Shown here: positions 1 to 9,797 of the stretch, piece after piece
How the letters are laid out: the number at the start of each line of letters is the position of its first letter
Position numbering within the stretch: the first letter of the stretch is position 1
Origin: Leishmania martiniquensis
Taxonomy: Eukaryota; Euglenozoa; Kinetoplastea; Trypanosomatida; Trypanosomatidae
Assembly: GCF_017916325.1 (NCBI RefSeq)
Contig: NC_090156.1
Span: forward strand, 196,001 to 260,000
Length of the DNA: 64,000 nucleotides
Direction of reading: 5' to 3'
The notes under the pieces: model-generated
What the model was told of the DNA's origin: nothing
The model's input: the letters and a program-made list of their open reading frames with translations, nothing else
The model's database searches: none
Made by a program: the position numbers and the translations under genes

Positions 1-303
1 CAACGACGGAAGACACACTCGCATCTGTGGGCGTTGGACGCCGCATTCGTTTCCCGTGACAGACAGGAGTGAAGGGGAGGGGGGGGAGGTGGACAGACAG
101 GCAGAGGTGGTGAGGAATAGAAGGCACAATAGAGATACATCGAGCACCCCTCCCGCTATCGTCAGGACTCACACCTTCCCCCTTCTCTCTCTCTCGCTCG
201 CTCACACACACACACACACGCGCACCGACTAGCGTGCACACCTTACTTCCGGGTCGTGCGACTTTCCCGCACCTGATGTGATAGTGGTTACGGCCCAGAG
301 TGC
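1..303. other. 3' flank of the first polymerase eta gene
   Basis: No coding region is supported here. The stretch lies downstream of the stop codon of the leftmost minus-strand gene and is probably its 3' UTR. It contains a short AC run near 203-220 and CT-rich patches, which is ordinary intergenic texture for this genome. Confidence 0.5.
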
Positions 304-2682
304 TCAAGACTTCGCCTCATCATCTTCAGAACTCACTTCAGTTATGTTGACACAACTTTGATTGGGTGCACAGGCCATCACGTCGTCCTCTTCAACGCAG
401 ACCGCCGTCACCGGTGCCTCACCACATTTTTTTGAAATAGGTGACAGCTTTGCAACACAGAGAGCGGGAGCCGCGGCAGCTTTGCGGCAGAGCTTCTCGA
501 GCGGAGGCATCAGAGACAGGCATGAAGCGCCAGCTGGACGCGCGGGCTTTGCCTGCTGAGACGACGCGCTGCCTTTCCTTCTCTGTGCAACCTTGCAGAG
601 ATGGTCATCCAAGTCGACGCAGTCATCACCGACGGTGAAAACGTCGGCATCATCATCATCGACCTCAACGACGACCTCTTGTCTTCGTCCGCCCACAAAC
701 CCTCCCTCCCGCAAGTCGCTGCGTTGTCGCTTCCGCAACAAACCTCGATCAGAGACTGCTTTCTGCGTATCCTTCGACCGTGCAGGCGCTACCGTTTTGG
801 CCGAGAGAGCTGCAAACATGTCCATCAGGGACCGCTGCGCTGTCGCTGAGGCTTCCCCATCACAACCGCCTGCAGCGCCGTATCTTCGCTCCTCCGTCGG
901 CAGCAGCGAACGCGAGCGCAGCCCCATCATGGATAACCCAATACTATGCAGCGAAGGCATTGCCGACGCATCACGGACAGGCGCGGGTGTGCCCACACGG
1001 ATAACCGGCACCTCGCTCAGAGAATTTGGGGAAGCATCGAGCGGCAGCGGTAAAGTCGTCCATGCCGACTTTGCATCGCCTTCCTTTACACCTGTGGACA
1101 CCTTCAAGAGAAGCTTAGCAACCTCGCGCAGGCACAGGTCTGCAAGCTCCCTTGCGCTCCCCACATTCACCGGCAGAGGCGCCTGCGTTCGATAGAGCTG
1201 CGTGTGCTTCCCACGACGCGCCTCATCACAGTTAACGTACGTGCGGAGCCACACCACTAAACTTCGGCCTTCTTTGTGGTACCGCGGCTCGTACTCGCTG
1301 AACCGGTGCCACAGCTCCCCTGCCAGCGGCGCCATCCACAGCTGCGCCGCTGACCAGGAGTCGCACACTGGGTGGAAGATCTTACTTGCTTTCATATCCC
1401 GCGGCAGCGCTGGATCAGCGACAGTGTCACTGCCGAAGCCGCGCAAGCGGTAGAAAACGTACACGCCAGCTCCCCTGTCGGCAACGGCGTTGTCGTCCCC
1501 CCTGCAGCCTTTAGCGTCCCCCTTGCACCAAAGAGAGGCTTGATCCATGTGCTCCTCATCATCCTCTTCCGCATACTCAGCCTCGCCCGCATCACACGTC
1601 CCGTCGAGCTTGTACAGCTGCGCGAGCGGCGCTAGCCACGCCTCGCGGCACTCCGTCGCACCGCCGCACAAAGCGCTTACAGCGGCGCCGAGCTTCCCAC
1701 CAAACCCGCGCAGCCCACTCAGCGGCAGTCTAAAGAGCGCACTCGCGCTGCGGTCAGGCAGCAGCAGTGTCTGCTGGTTCGGCTTGTACGTCGCGCTGAT
1801 ACACTTCGCAAGCACGCGGTTGTGCGCGATCCCGGCGGAGCAGTCGTAGTGCAGCTCCGCGTAGATGCGCTGCCGAAGCCGGTGCACAATGCGCGATGCA
1901 GCGCACAGCAGCAGGCACCGCTCCGCGTACGCATTCTCATCCACGCCGATGCAGAACCCCCGACTGCCCTCCAGCTCGGCGCCGCACTCGCCGCGCACCA
2001 GGGCGCGCATCGGCTCGTCAAACACAGCTGCCAGCGAAGTCCCACGCGCGCCGAGCCACGCCTCCATCTCCGCTCGCCGGTCTTCGATCAGTCGCGTCGA
2101 CGGCTCCATCACGTCCACCAGCGGGTCCAGCGAGGCGCCCGCAGCGGCAGCGCGCACCTCCGCCAGCTCCCGTCGCGCCGCCTCCGTCACGTCAAGATAC
2201 GCCTCGTCAATGCCGGCCTTTCCCACAATCACCCCAGGCTCCGCCCGGAGAATGGCAAAGATTTGCCGGCTGGCTTGTCGGTACGGCTCAAGAGATACCT
2301 TGTGCGTGTTGATGCGCGGAGCCTCAGGGTAGCTGTACTCGAGCTCGCCCATGGCGTACGTGGCGATGTGGGACATCCGAACATCCGGCAGCGCGCATCT
2401 CACCTCGTCCGGCGAAACGTTGCTGAAGCGCTTCACGCCACGCGCACGCGCCGGATAGTTCACCGCGATGAGGCTCCCCCACTGTATCAACGCAAAGGGT
2501 GTCACGCGGCAGTCCACCCCGAGGCGCACCGCCTCCACTTGAGCGTAGAAGCAGTCCATGTCGATGTGCACAATGCAGCGCATCGGGTCAGCGCTGTGTG
2601 GCTGAGACGCATCGCCAACCGAAGAGCTGCAGTGGCCATCGTCCCAGGAGCGGCTGACGCCTGCACCGCACGCGGACAACAT
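304..2682 (-). CDS. DNA polymerase eta (Y-family), tandem copy 1
   Basis: Translesion DNA polymerase of the Y family, expected in the nucleus to bypass lesions such as UV dimers. The 792-residue protein starts at an ATG. It shows the family metal-binding Asp41 in the motif IDMDCFYAQVE, with Tyr46 at the steric-gate position, and Asp159-Glu160 in GIDEAYLD. The block THKVSLEPYR (about 126-135) resembles yeast Rad30, which argues for eta rather than kappa. Thumb and little-finger regions follow to about residue 520, then a low-complexity acidic tail. Near the C-terminus AQRSLMDMF resembles a PCNA-interaction box. It is the downstream member of a tandem pair. A 739-base core matches the upstream copy with one difference seen, but the fingers segment (about residues 91-125) and the C-terminus differ strongly. 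Annotation as DinB/kappa is possible, but the motifs favour eta. Confidence 0.88.
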   Translation of the reverse strand: MLSACGAGVSRSWDDGHCSSSVGDASQPHSADPMRCIVHIDMDCFYAQVEAVRLGVDCRVTPFALIQWGSLIAVNYPARARGVKRFSNVSPDEVRCALPDVRMSHIATYAMGELEYSYPEAPRINTHKVSLEPYRQASRQIFAILRAEPGVIVGKAGIDEAYLDVTEAARRELAEVRAAAAGASLDPLVDVMEPSTRLIEDRRAEMEAWLGARGTSLAAVFDEPMRALVRGECGAELEGSRGFCIGVDENAYAERCLLLCAASRIVHRLRQRIYAELHYDCSAGIAHNRVLAKCISATYKPNQQTLLLPDRSASALFRLPLSGLRGFGGKLGAAVSALCGGATECREAWLAPLAQLYKLDGTCDAGEAEYAEEDDEEHMDQASLWCKGDAKGCRGDDNAVADRGAGVYVFYRLRGFGSDTVADPALPRDMKASKIFHPVCDSWSAAQLWMAPLAGELWHRFSEYEPRYHKEGRSLVVWLRTYVNCDEARRGKHTQLYRTQAPLPVNVGSARELADLCLREVAKLLLKVSTGVKEGDAKSAWTTLPLPLDASPNSLSEVPVIRVGTPAPVRDASAMPSLHSIGLSMMGLRSRSLLPTEERRYGAAGGCDGEASATAQRSLMDMFAALSAKTVAPARSKDTQKAVSDRGLLRKRQRSDLREGGFVGGRRQEVVVEVDDDDADVFTVGDDCVDLDDHLCKVAQRRKGSASSQQAKPARPAGASCLSLMPPLEKLCRKAAAAPALCVAKLSPISKKCGEAPVTAVCVEEDDVMACAPNQSCVNITEVSSEDDEAKS
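1571..2309 (-). repeat. Homogenised core, polymerase eta copy 1
   Basis: This 739-base segment matches 4645-5383 with a constant offset of 3074 bases. Reading line by line I saw one mismatch (1939 versus 5013), and it is synonymous. Sequence on both sides, still coding in both genes, is clearly diverged. This is what gene conversion between tandem paralogues would leave. A shorter second block at 2413-2597 matches 5481-5665 except for a divergent patch of about 13 bases. Confidence 0.85.
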
Positions 2683-3641
2683 CCGCGTCTGACGACAGCC
2701 AAACTCGCGGCGGCAGGAAATTACCTAACAGTGATCATCTATGCGGCGCGACATAGTGAGGAAGGAGAGGAGGGAGGGGGGAGACACAGTCGGCTCGCAC
2801 AGAGATGAGTGAAGTGAACGAGGGGTCCACCAACCCGCACAAGCATACGTGTATGAACTCTTGCGAACGACGGCAGCAATGACACCCCAGCGAGCACACA
2901 CACGCACAGTCGCACCCCAAGCGCATCGGATTCTGGTAGGAAGGAGGAAAGGGGGGAGGGCATTGGTAGAGTGCTTACACGTGTGCGTGAGCCTTCCAAT
3001 CGCTGACTGCCAGAGCTGCCCCTTCCATGAGCACGACGCAAAGCGCGCCGTTGCCCCTCCCCTCCCCATCCTCCCCCGTGCTGCGCCCGATGCCCCTCCT
3101 TTCACCCACACATCTGTTTACTGTTCTGTTGAGCATGCGAACAGCCCAGCAGCGTCTGCAGAAGAGTAGCACGAGAGCAGCCACACACACGCACACACGC
3201 AGAGAGAAAGAGAGACGTATACGCCATGAGCGCACGCGATTCTTTTGCCGCACCACCGCCCTGTTCAGCCCCTTCACCCACTCATGCCCACACCTCGTTG
3301 GCGCCACAGGCGAAAAAAGAGTGGCGGTGCACCGAAGGTGCTGCACATGCGATGATGGCAAAGCAGAGCCAGGGCATGTCGGAGAAGGCCCTGCGTTGAT
3401 GTGGGCGCCGCCCCCGGGTCAGTCGATGACCTCGACGCCCCCATTCCCGCCCCCCTCAGCATCGCTGTCTTCGGTGACCTCGACAGCGTCGACGGGCGCA
3501 GGCCAAGACGAAGTTGGTCGTGAAAATGGGGGGGTCACTCCTGGTGGCGTTGGCGGCGGTAGTGCATGGGTGTAGCCGATGAGATGATGTTGGTGCTCTT
3601 CGCGAGGTTTGGTGCCACCACGGCCCTTCTCTAGATCCCCC
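2683..3641. other. Intergenic region between the two polymerase eta genes
   Basis: I see no supported gene. Open frames here are low-complexity, read Pro/Ser/His-rich products, and show no domain. The stretch carries purine-rich plus-strand patches (pyrimidine tracts on the transcribed strand) suited to trans-splicing of the downstream copy. It does not resemble the region upstream of copy 2, so the duplication is not visible outside the coding regions. Confidence 0.5.
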
Positions 3642-5693
3642 TCACTCGCCCTCTCGCCGCGCAGGAGTGGGGAGGACAGGAGCAACGCATGTGGCGATGG
3701 CGGTGGTACGGCTGTGGCCTCGCATGCCGATTCCCTGCGCACATCCGGAGTACGATTCTTGGCCACGCTGCGAGACTTGGGCACGAGATCGCGCGCTGGA
3801 AGAGGCGGCGTTCGAGCCATCGGCGCCACCCTCCGTGCTTTCCCACCGTTGGCGTTCAGGCGATGCGAGGAGAGAGAGACTAGCGACATCGTCCTCGATG
3901 TGCACGGCCCCGTCGCTGTCCGAGTCGCCCGGCCTACTCCCCTCACTGCTGAGAACCTCCACTACGCGATCGTCCCTCCCCTGGTGCATAGCACCCGTGG
4001 CTCTGCCACCAGCGGTCAAGGCGGCAAGGAAGGAGGAGTGAAGTGTCTGCTGGCGCAGGTACCCCCGCGTAACTGGCTTATCGCCAGCAATCGCTGCACG
4101 AGATGGCATGTAGCCGGCAACGCTGGTGCCATCTGAGACGAAGCCGCCGATAGTTAACGTCACGGAGTCCGCAGCGGCGTTCCGTTTGTTGCGGAATACG
4201 GCCTGCACCTCTCGCATGGCCACCGCGGCCAAAATGTCCGGCTGCATGGCCGCCGGCAGCGCGACGGTGCGATTTGACAGCCCGCTCATACATCTGAACC
4301 CGTCGCTGCCGAGCTTAATGTTGAAGCTGCGCCCGCGTAAGCCGTATAAAGCAGTGAAATCATCGTAGCGAGAGCACAGCTCACTAGTCAGCACGATGAC
4401 CCAGCGCCGCACCTCCTCCACCGACGTGGTGGCTCGCCCGAAATTCTTGCAGGCGATGAGTGTCTTGGACAAAGGGCAGTTCGATATGGTGTCTTCGGAA
4501 AGCCCCCGCAGGCGGTAGAAGACGTACTGCGATGTGTCATGCGCCACGATTCCCTGACAGTCGCGCTCCACAGATGCTGAGGCAGCGCGCGCCCGCTTTC
4601 TAGAAGGCGGTCGCCTCTCCCTCTTCTCCCATTCCTCCTCCTCGGCATACTCAGCCTCGCCCGCATCACACGTCCCGTCGAGCTTGTACAGCTGCGCGAG
4701 CGGCGCTAGCCACGCCTCGCGGCACTCCGTCGCACCGCCGCACAAAGCGCTTACAGCGGCGCCGAGCTTCCCACCAAACCCGCGCAGCCCACTCAGCGGC
4801 AGTCTAAAGAGCGCACTCGCGCTGCGGTCAGGCAGCAGCAGTGTCTGCTGGTTCGGCTTGTACGTCGCGCTGATACACTTCGCAAGCACGCGGTTGTGCG
4901 CGATCCCGGCGGAGCAGTCGTAGTGCAGCTCCGCGTAGATGCGCTGCCGAAGCCGGTGCACAATGCGCGATGCAGCGCACAGCAGCAGGCACCGCTCCGC
5001 GTACGCATTCTCGTCCACGCCGATGCAGAACCCCCGACTGCCCTCCAGCTCGGCGCCGCACTCGCCGCGCACCAGGGCGCGCATCGGCTCGTCAAACACA
5101 GCTGCCAGCGAAGTCCCACGCGCGCCGAGCCACGCCTCCATCTCCGCTCGCCGGTCTTCGATCAGTCGCGTCGACGGCTCCATCACGTCCACCAGCGGGT
5201 CCAGCGAGGCGCCCGCAGCGGCAGCGCGCACCTCCGCCAGCTCCCGTCGCGCCGCCTCCGTCACGTCAAGATACGCCTCGTCAATGCCGGCCTTTCCCAC
5301 AATCACCCCAGGCTCCGCCCGGAGAATGGCAAAGATTTGCCGGCTGGCTTGTCGGTACGGCTCAAGAGATACCTTGTGCGTGTCCTGACGGGGGTGTGGG
5401 TGGTAGCTGTACTCAGACTCACCCATTCGATAACTAGGCGAGATCGCTACAATGAGTCCAGGGCACAATGCCTGTGCCTCCGAAACGTTGCTGAAGCGCT
5501 TCACGCCACGCGCACGCGCCGGATAGTTCACCGCGATGAGGCTCCCCCACTGAGCCAGCACGAGAGGTGTCACGCGGCAGTCCACCCCGAGGCGCACCGC
5601 CTCCACTTGAGCGTAGAAGCAGTCCATGTCGATGTGCACAATGCAGCGCATCGGGTCAGCGCTGTATCGGGAAGGGGTGCGGACACCCGCCAT
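3642..5693 (-). CDS. DNA polymerase eta (Y-family), tandem copy 2
   Basis: Second translesion polymerase, 683 residues when started at the ATG at 5693 (MAGVRTPSRY). The open frame continues upstream to 6167 but reads low-complexity sequence, so the later start is preferred. Catalytic residues are Asp22 in IDMDCFYAQVE and Asp138-Glu139 in GIDEAYLD. The fingers segment reads EAQALCPGLIVAISPSYRMG, closer to eta enzymes of other eukaryotes as I recall them than copy 1 is. After the shared core it has its own little-finger region (starting QYVFYRLRGLSEDT) and a Ser/Asp-rich tail. RQQTLHSSF near the C-terminus is a possible PCNA-interaction box, sited like the one in copy 1. The pair suggests duplicated eta enzymes with shared chemistry but divergent regulatory tails. 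Confidence 0.88.
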   Translation of the reverse strand: MAGVRTPSRYSADPMRCIVHIDMDCFYAQVEAVRLGVDCRVTPLVLAQWGSLIAVNYPARARGVKRFSNVSEAQALCPGLIVAISPSYRMGESEYSYHPHPRQDTHKVSLEPYRQASRQIFAILRAEPGVIVGKAGIDEAYLDVTEAARRELAEVRAAAAGASLDPLVDVMEPSTRLIEDRRAEMEAWLGARGTSLAAVFDEPMRALVRGECGAELEGSRGFCIGVDENAYAERCLLLCAASRIVHRLRQRIYAELHYDCSAGIAHNRVLAKCISATYKPNQQTLLLPDRSASALFRLPLSGLRGFGGKLGAAVSALCGGATECREAWLAPLAQLYKLDGTCDAGEAEYAEEEEWEKRERRPPSRKRARAASASVERDCQGIVAHDTSQYVFYRLRGLSEDTISNCPLSKTLIACKNFGRATTSVEEVRRWVIVLTSELCSRYDDFTALYGLRGRSFNIKLGSDGFRCMSGLSNRTVALPAAMQPDILAAVAMREVQAVFRNKRNAAADSVTLTIGGFVSDGTSVAGYMPSRAAIAGDKPVTRGYLRQQTLHSSFLAALTAGGRATGAMHQGRDDRVVEVLSSEGSRPGDSDSDGAVHIEDDVASLSLLASPERQRWESTEGGADGSNAASSSARSRAQVSQRGQESYSGCAQGIGMRGHSRTTAIATCVAPVLPTPARREGE
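4645..5383 (-). repeat. Homogenised core, polymerase eta copy 2
   Basis: Partner of the 1571-2309 segment, essentially identical over 739 bases. It spans part of the palm, the thumb and the start of the little finger. The boundaries fall abruptly inside the coding region. Confidence 0.85.
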
Positions 5694-6289
5694 GACGAAG
5701 CAGCGGCACCAGGAGTGAAAACACTGCGCAAGTGTGCGTGCGCGCGCTAGGGCGTGGCACAAGAGTACCTCCTCACGCCTCACGTGTACGACCAATGGGA
5801 TGGAGGAGGACGAAGAGATGGTGGTGTCAGGCGCCGGCGCCACCGTGCGCAGAGAGAGGGAGAGAGGTGAGCGGGGTATACAGATAGACATGGAGGATGA
5901 GAACCAGGGAAGCAACAACAGGTGGCGGAATGCCCGCGCCCAGCGAAGGGCAAGAGGACGAAGAGATGGCGGTACCCGCAGAAAAGATGAAAAGGCGGTA
6001 CAGCAGTGGACAGGAGGAGGGGGGTGGAAGGGCCACACCGCCTCACCTGCAGAAGCGAACGCCAGGCGAGAAAGAGGACGATAAGCGGTGCCTTCCTTGA
6101 GGTGTCCGAAAAAGAAAAAAAGAGGAGCAAAGGGATCCACGATGAAGAGACGACCCGCACAAGCCACTTTTTCGTCGTCTCCGCTGAAATTTCTGTGGGT
6201 ACGTGTGCTGTGCGTAGCAGAGCAGAAACGAGCGGCAACGAGTTCCAGAAGAAGTCAGAAAATGAGTCCGTCTCAGACGTTTCCTCTCC
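5694..6289. other. Intergenic region upstream of polymerase eta copy 2
   Basis: No gene is supported. On the transcribed (minus) strand it is rich in CT tracts (seen as GA-rich runs on the plus strand near 5800-6130), suitable as polypyrimidine tracts for trans-splicing of the polymerase mRNA. Confidence 0.45.
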
Positions 6290-6710
6290 CGCACCGCGTG
6301 TCCATTTCGCTGCCACCCCGCCCACCCACAACCACGCGGGGGCTCGACTCCGCTGCGGCCGCCCCGGCCCACGGTGCCCCGTGGCGGGCGGGCTCGCGCG
6401 TCACAGCGAGGCGCCGGCTTGGCCCCCGGGACAGGCGAGATGTGCCCGAGTCGAGCCGGCACTTGCTCGCCACAGAAAGAGCCAAAGTCACCCCCCTCCC
6501 ACCGCCGCAGGCTGCGCGGCACCCGCCAGCCCACAGAGGCAGCAATACATTCGCACCGGCATCCCCAAGTTGGGGGTACTTGACGCGGTTTCGCCAACAG
6601 AGGTCACCCGCCACTGGCAGGGGGCGGGGCTGCTTGGCTTCTCCTCACCGAAAGGGGGATACTGCACGGTGGGATATCACGCGCGCCAACGACCTCATCA
6701 CCCCGTCTTC
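6290..6710 (-). mobile_element. Diverged SIDER2-like retroposon remnant
   Basis: A GC-rich stretch (about 6300-6560) runs into a segment at about 6600-6690 that aligns by eye with the conserved end of the repeat copies at 28.7, 32.9 and 58.2 kb. The shared order is CACTGGCAGGGG, then GGCTTCTCCTC (GGCGTCTCCTC elsewhere), then a G run, then ATCACGC/GTCACGC, then a CATCA-like end. Identity is patchy, so this is an old copy. Its polarity matches the minus-strand unit, and it lies downstream of phosphoglucomutase, probably in that gene's 3' UTR, the usual SIDER2 location. Confidence 0.5.
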
Positions 6711-6919
6711 ACGGAAGGGAGAAAGGAAGAGGAGACGCAAAGAAAAAAAAGAAGAGATTACACGAAGAGTGAGCGGCGGTCGAGTGGTCGCTGCGCACAC
6801 GCGGGGGGGGAGGAGAAGCAGCAAGGGAGGGGAGCAGTGTTTGCTTGCGCGTGAAAAGGGAAAGACTCGTGCGCACACCCTCGCACGCTTTAGACTGTCC
6901 CCTTCCCTGTTGCCGCTGC

Positions 6920-8689
6920 TCATGTGATGACCGTTGGCGCCTTTCGCCCCGTCAGAGATTCCATATGGGACACCTGCAGCGCAATGGCGATGAGAGACTT
7001 CAGCGCGGTGCCCGCGGATGGCAGGTTCTTCGCCGCCAGGTGCGACTTGACAGTGCCCGGGTCCACGTACTTCTCTAGGTACAGCCGGATAGTGGCTCCC
7101 GAGGAGCCGGTGCCGCTCAGCCGCAGCACGAAGCGCGACCCATCCTCGAAGAGGACACGCACACCCTGCTTCGCCGACACGGAGCCGTCGATGGGGTCGG
7201 TGTAGCTAAAATTGTCGATCACTTTACATGCGACGCCGTCGAGGAGCGGCACATCTGCAACCGCCGTATTCTCCACCGTCTCCATGACGGCCTTCGAGGC
7301 CTCAGCGGAGACGTCCTCGTAGTCGTATCGGCTGTAGTAGTTGCGGCCATACGTCGCCCAGTGCTCCTCCACAATTTGCTGAACGCCGACTAGCGGGTTT
7401 CCAGGCGTGTTGCGCTTCGCGATCACCGACAGCCAGAAGAGTGAGGCCCAGATGCCGTCCTTCTCACGGATGTGATTGCTACCCGTGCCAAAGCTCTCCT
7501 CACCACAGATCAGAGGATTGAAGTCCTCGCGCCCGTAGACGTCCGCGCTGTCCATGAGGTTGCCAAAGAACTTCCATCCCGTAGGGACCTCAAAAAGCGC
7601 AAAGCCCTTTGCAGTCGCGACGCGGTCGACTGCGCCGCTCGTCGGCATCGACCGCGCCACGGCCTTGAGCCCAGGGTTGCCGTTCTTGGTGAAGAAGGGC
7701 ACGCAGTCGGCGTTGGCAGCCAGCACAGCGAGGGAGTCAGATGGGTTCACGAAGAAGCGCTTCCCGAGGATCATATTGCGGTCCGCATCACCGTCAAACG
7801 CGACGCCGACGTCGGGCACCTGTCTGTCATGCTCCATCGCGGGATCCGGGGTGCCATCAGGCAGCAGACCCATCATGTGCACCAGGTCGGCCGCGTACGT
7901 CAGATTCGGATCGGGGTGGCAGCCGCCAAAGTCGGGGAGGACTTGCACGCGGTGTAGGGAGGCCTTAGGCACGCCGAGGACGTGATGAAAGATGCGCTCA
8001 ACGTACGAGCCGCTGACGCCGTGGAGGCAGTCCACGTGGAGCGTGAAGTCAGGGCGCTGCACGAGTGCCTTGATGGCCTCGAAGTCGAACACCTCCTGCA
8101 TGTACGCCACGTAGTCCGCCAGGCTATCCACCACCTCCACCTGGAAGTTGTAGGCGTCAAAGGCGTAGGTACCAATGCTGCTGATGTCCACCTCCGGCAG
8201 CGCCGTGGCCATCTTGAGCTGCGTAATTTTGACCGTCTCTGCATAGATGTTGGAGGTCAGCTTCTCCGGCGCAGGGCCGCCGTTCTCAGAGTTGTACTTG
8301 ATGCCAAAGTCGGCGTCTGGGCCACCGGGGTTGTGGCTGGCCGTCAAGATGAAAGCGCCAGTCGCCTTGTGCCCGCCTGCGTCACGGCGACGGCGCATCA
8401 TCGTCGACACGGCGGGCGTCGATAGAAGTCCGTGCTGGCCTACCCACACACGCCGCACCCCATTTGCAGCCGAGACTTTCAGGATCACCTGCACCGCCTC
8501 GGGGGTGTAGTAACGGCCATCACCGCCCACGATGAGCACTTCTGGCAGGGCGCCTTGGCGCTGCAGCGCATTGAAGGTGCTCTGCACAAAGTTCGCTGTG
8601 TAGTTTGGCTGCTGAAACGACGTGACCTTCTTGCGCAGCCCCGACGTGCCCGGCTTCTGGTCCGTGTACGCCGTAGTCGGCACCTCCAT
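6920..8689 (-). CDS. PGM: Phosphoglucomutase
   Basis: Interconverts glucose-1-phosphate and glucose-6-phosphate, linking glycolysis to UDP-glucose and glycan synthesis. With the first ATG at 8689 the protein is 589 residues, normal for eukaryotic PGM (about 560-600); a further two codons upstream begin with GTG and are not used here. The active-site serine is Ser118 in TASHNPGG. The metal loop is DGDADRNM (about 299-306), the sugar loop is GEESFGTGSNH (about 397-407), and the phosphate loop RLSGTGSSG lies near the C-terminus. These are alpha-phosphohexomutase motifs, and the N-terminus with KPGTSGLR is PGM-type rather than phosphomannomutase-type. The C-terminus (PTVIT) is not an obvious SKL-type glycosomal signal. 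Confidence 0.95.
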   Translation of the reverse strand: MEVPTTAYTDQKPGTSGLRKKVTSFQQPNYTANFVQSTFNALQRQGALPEVLIVGGDGRYYTPEAVQVILKVSAANGVRRVWVGQHGLLSTPAVSTMMRRRRDAGGHKATGAFILTASHNPGGPDADFGIKYNSENGGPAPEKLTSNIYAETVKITQLKMATALPEVDISSIGTYAFDAYNFQVEVVDSLADYVAYMQEVFDFEAIKALVQRPDFTLHVDCLHGVSGSYVERIFHHVLGVPKASLHRVQVLPDFGGCHPDPNLTYAADLVHMMGLLPDGTPDPAMEHDRQVPDVGVAFDGDADRNMILGKRFFVNPSDSLAVLAANADCVPFFTKNGNPGLKAVARSMPTSGAVDRVATAKGFALFEVPTGWKFFGNLMDSADVYGREDFNPLICGEESFGTGSNHIREKDGIWASLFWLSVIAKRNTPGNPLVGVQQIVEEHWATYGRNYYSRYDYEDVSAEASKAVMETVENTAVADVPLLDGVACKVIDNFSYTDPIDGSVSAKQGVRVLFEDGSRFVLRLSGTGSSGATIRLYLEKYVDPGTVKSHLAAKNLPSAGTALKSLIAIALQVSHMESLTGRKAPTVIT

Positions 8690-9797
8690 TGCCACTTCAC
8701 GGAGGTGCAGGCGGTGCCGTGAGAACGAGATGGCGGCGGAGGCTCGGGCAAAGAAACAGACGGACGATGGGGCCGGGCGTGGGAGGGAGTGGTGGCGGTA
8801 TCGGAACGTGATGGCGTAGAGGCGTCAGGGAAGGGGCACAAGTATGGAACGGAATGTGAATTCCTTCTGTCTGTCACCGCGGAAATATCTGCGCGGGGAA
8901 GTGATGGCGGCGGCGGGTACAAGATGAAGGTGCGTCGCGGATTGCTGTGAGGAGGGGCTCCTATAAGGGAGTAGGAGGAAATAATTTATATCGTATGGAC
9001 TGCTCGAATGCCCTTTGCTGTCGCTTCTTGTTGTTGCTGTTGTTGTGTGTGTGTGTGTGTGTGTGGTGTCAACATGATGTGTATGTGGTGTCGCAATGTG
9101 TTGGTCGGAGGCGAGAGAGAGAGAGAGGCTGATGATAGCTTCGATGCAGCGAATGAAAGCGCATTGTGACCACCGGCACACTCGAAAGGGTGCGCACTCG
9201 GTGCAGAGGGGGGGACATCTGTCAGCGGTCGCACATCCGACACTGAAACACGCGCACGCTGCACAATCGTCACCATTGAAGGTCTATGGGCTTTGCAAGC
9301 TGATGTCAGCGACACCACCCACGTGAGTGCGTGCATTCGTACCTGTGCGTAAGGATGGCACGCTGCTGCAACCCATGCCGCGCAGCTGCTTGCGCATCAT
9401 CTGCCCCACCTGTAAGGCTCCTTTGCCACACCCCACGCAGATGAGGGGCCGTGCGGCAGAGAGGCGATCTTGGCCGATTCACCGACAAGCACGGCCAACT
9501 TCACTGCTGTGACACCGACTCAGAATCGTGTAAGCACAGCTGCACAACGAACAACAAAGGTGCTGGCATGCACAAAGGTCAGGGAAGGGAGTATACCGCA
9601 GGGAGAGAGGAGGGGAAGAGGAGGGCGGCGGCAGGTCCGACAGCGCAGGGATGCCGGCGATCGGCCCCACCCCCCACGCCTCCTTCTTACCCCGCCTCAT
9701 GGCCTTTCGGCGCGTCTTATTGCCGGACTTTGGTGTCGTGCAGGCGCCAGCGGCAGATGACATGAGACGAGCACCAGCCGTGCGCCAACGTCATCCT
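8690..9797. other. Intergenic region with a GT microsatellite
   Basis: No supported gene. A GT run spans about 9044-9065 and a GA run about 9113-9127. The transcribed strand upstream of PGM is moderately pyrimidine-rich. Open frames here lack domains. Confidence 0.45.

Noticed and set aside
5694..6167. N-terminal extension of polymerase eta copy 2
   Set aside because: The 158 extra codons read Ser/Pro/Phe-rich low complexity with no match to copy 1, so the ATG at 5693 beside the conserved domain is preferred.
6006..6927. Two overlapping plus-strand frames of about 280 codons
   Set aside because: Opposite to the transcription unit, low-complexity, and overlapping an old retroposon copy.
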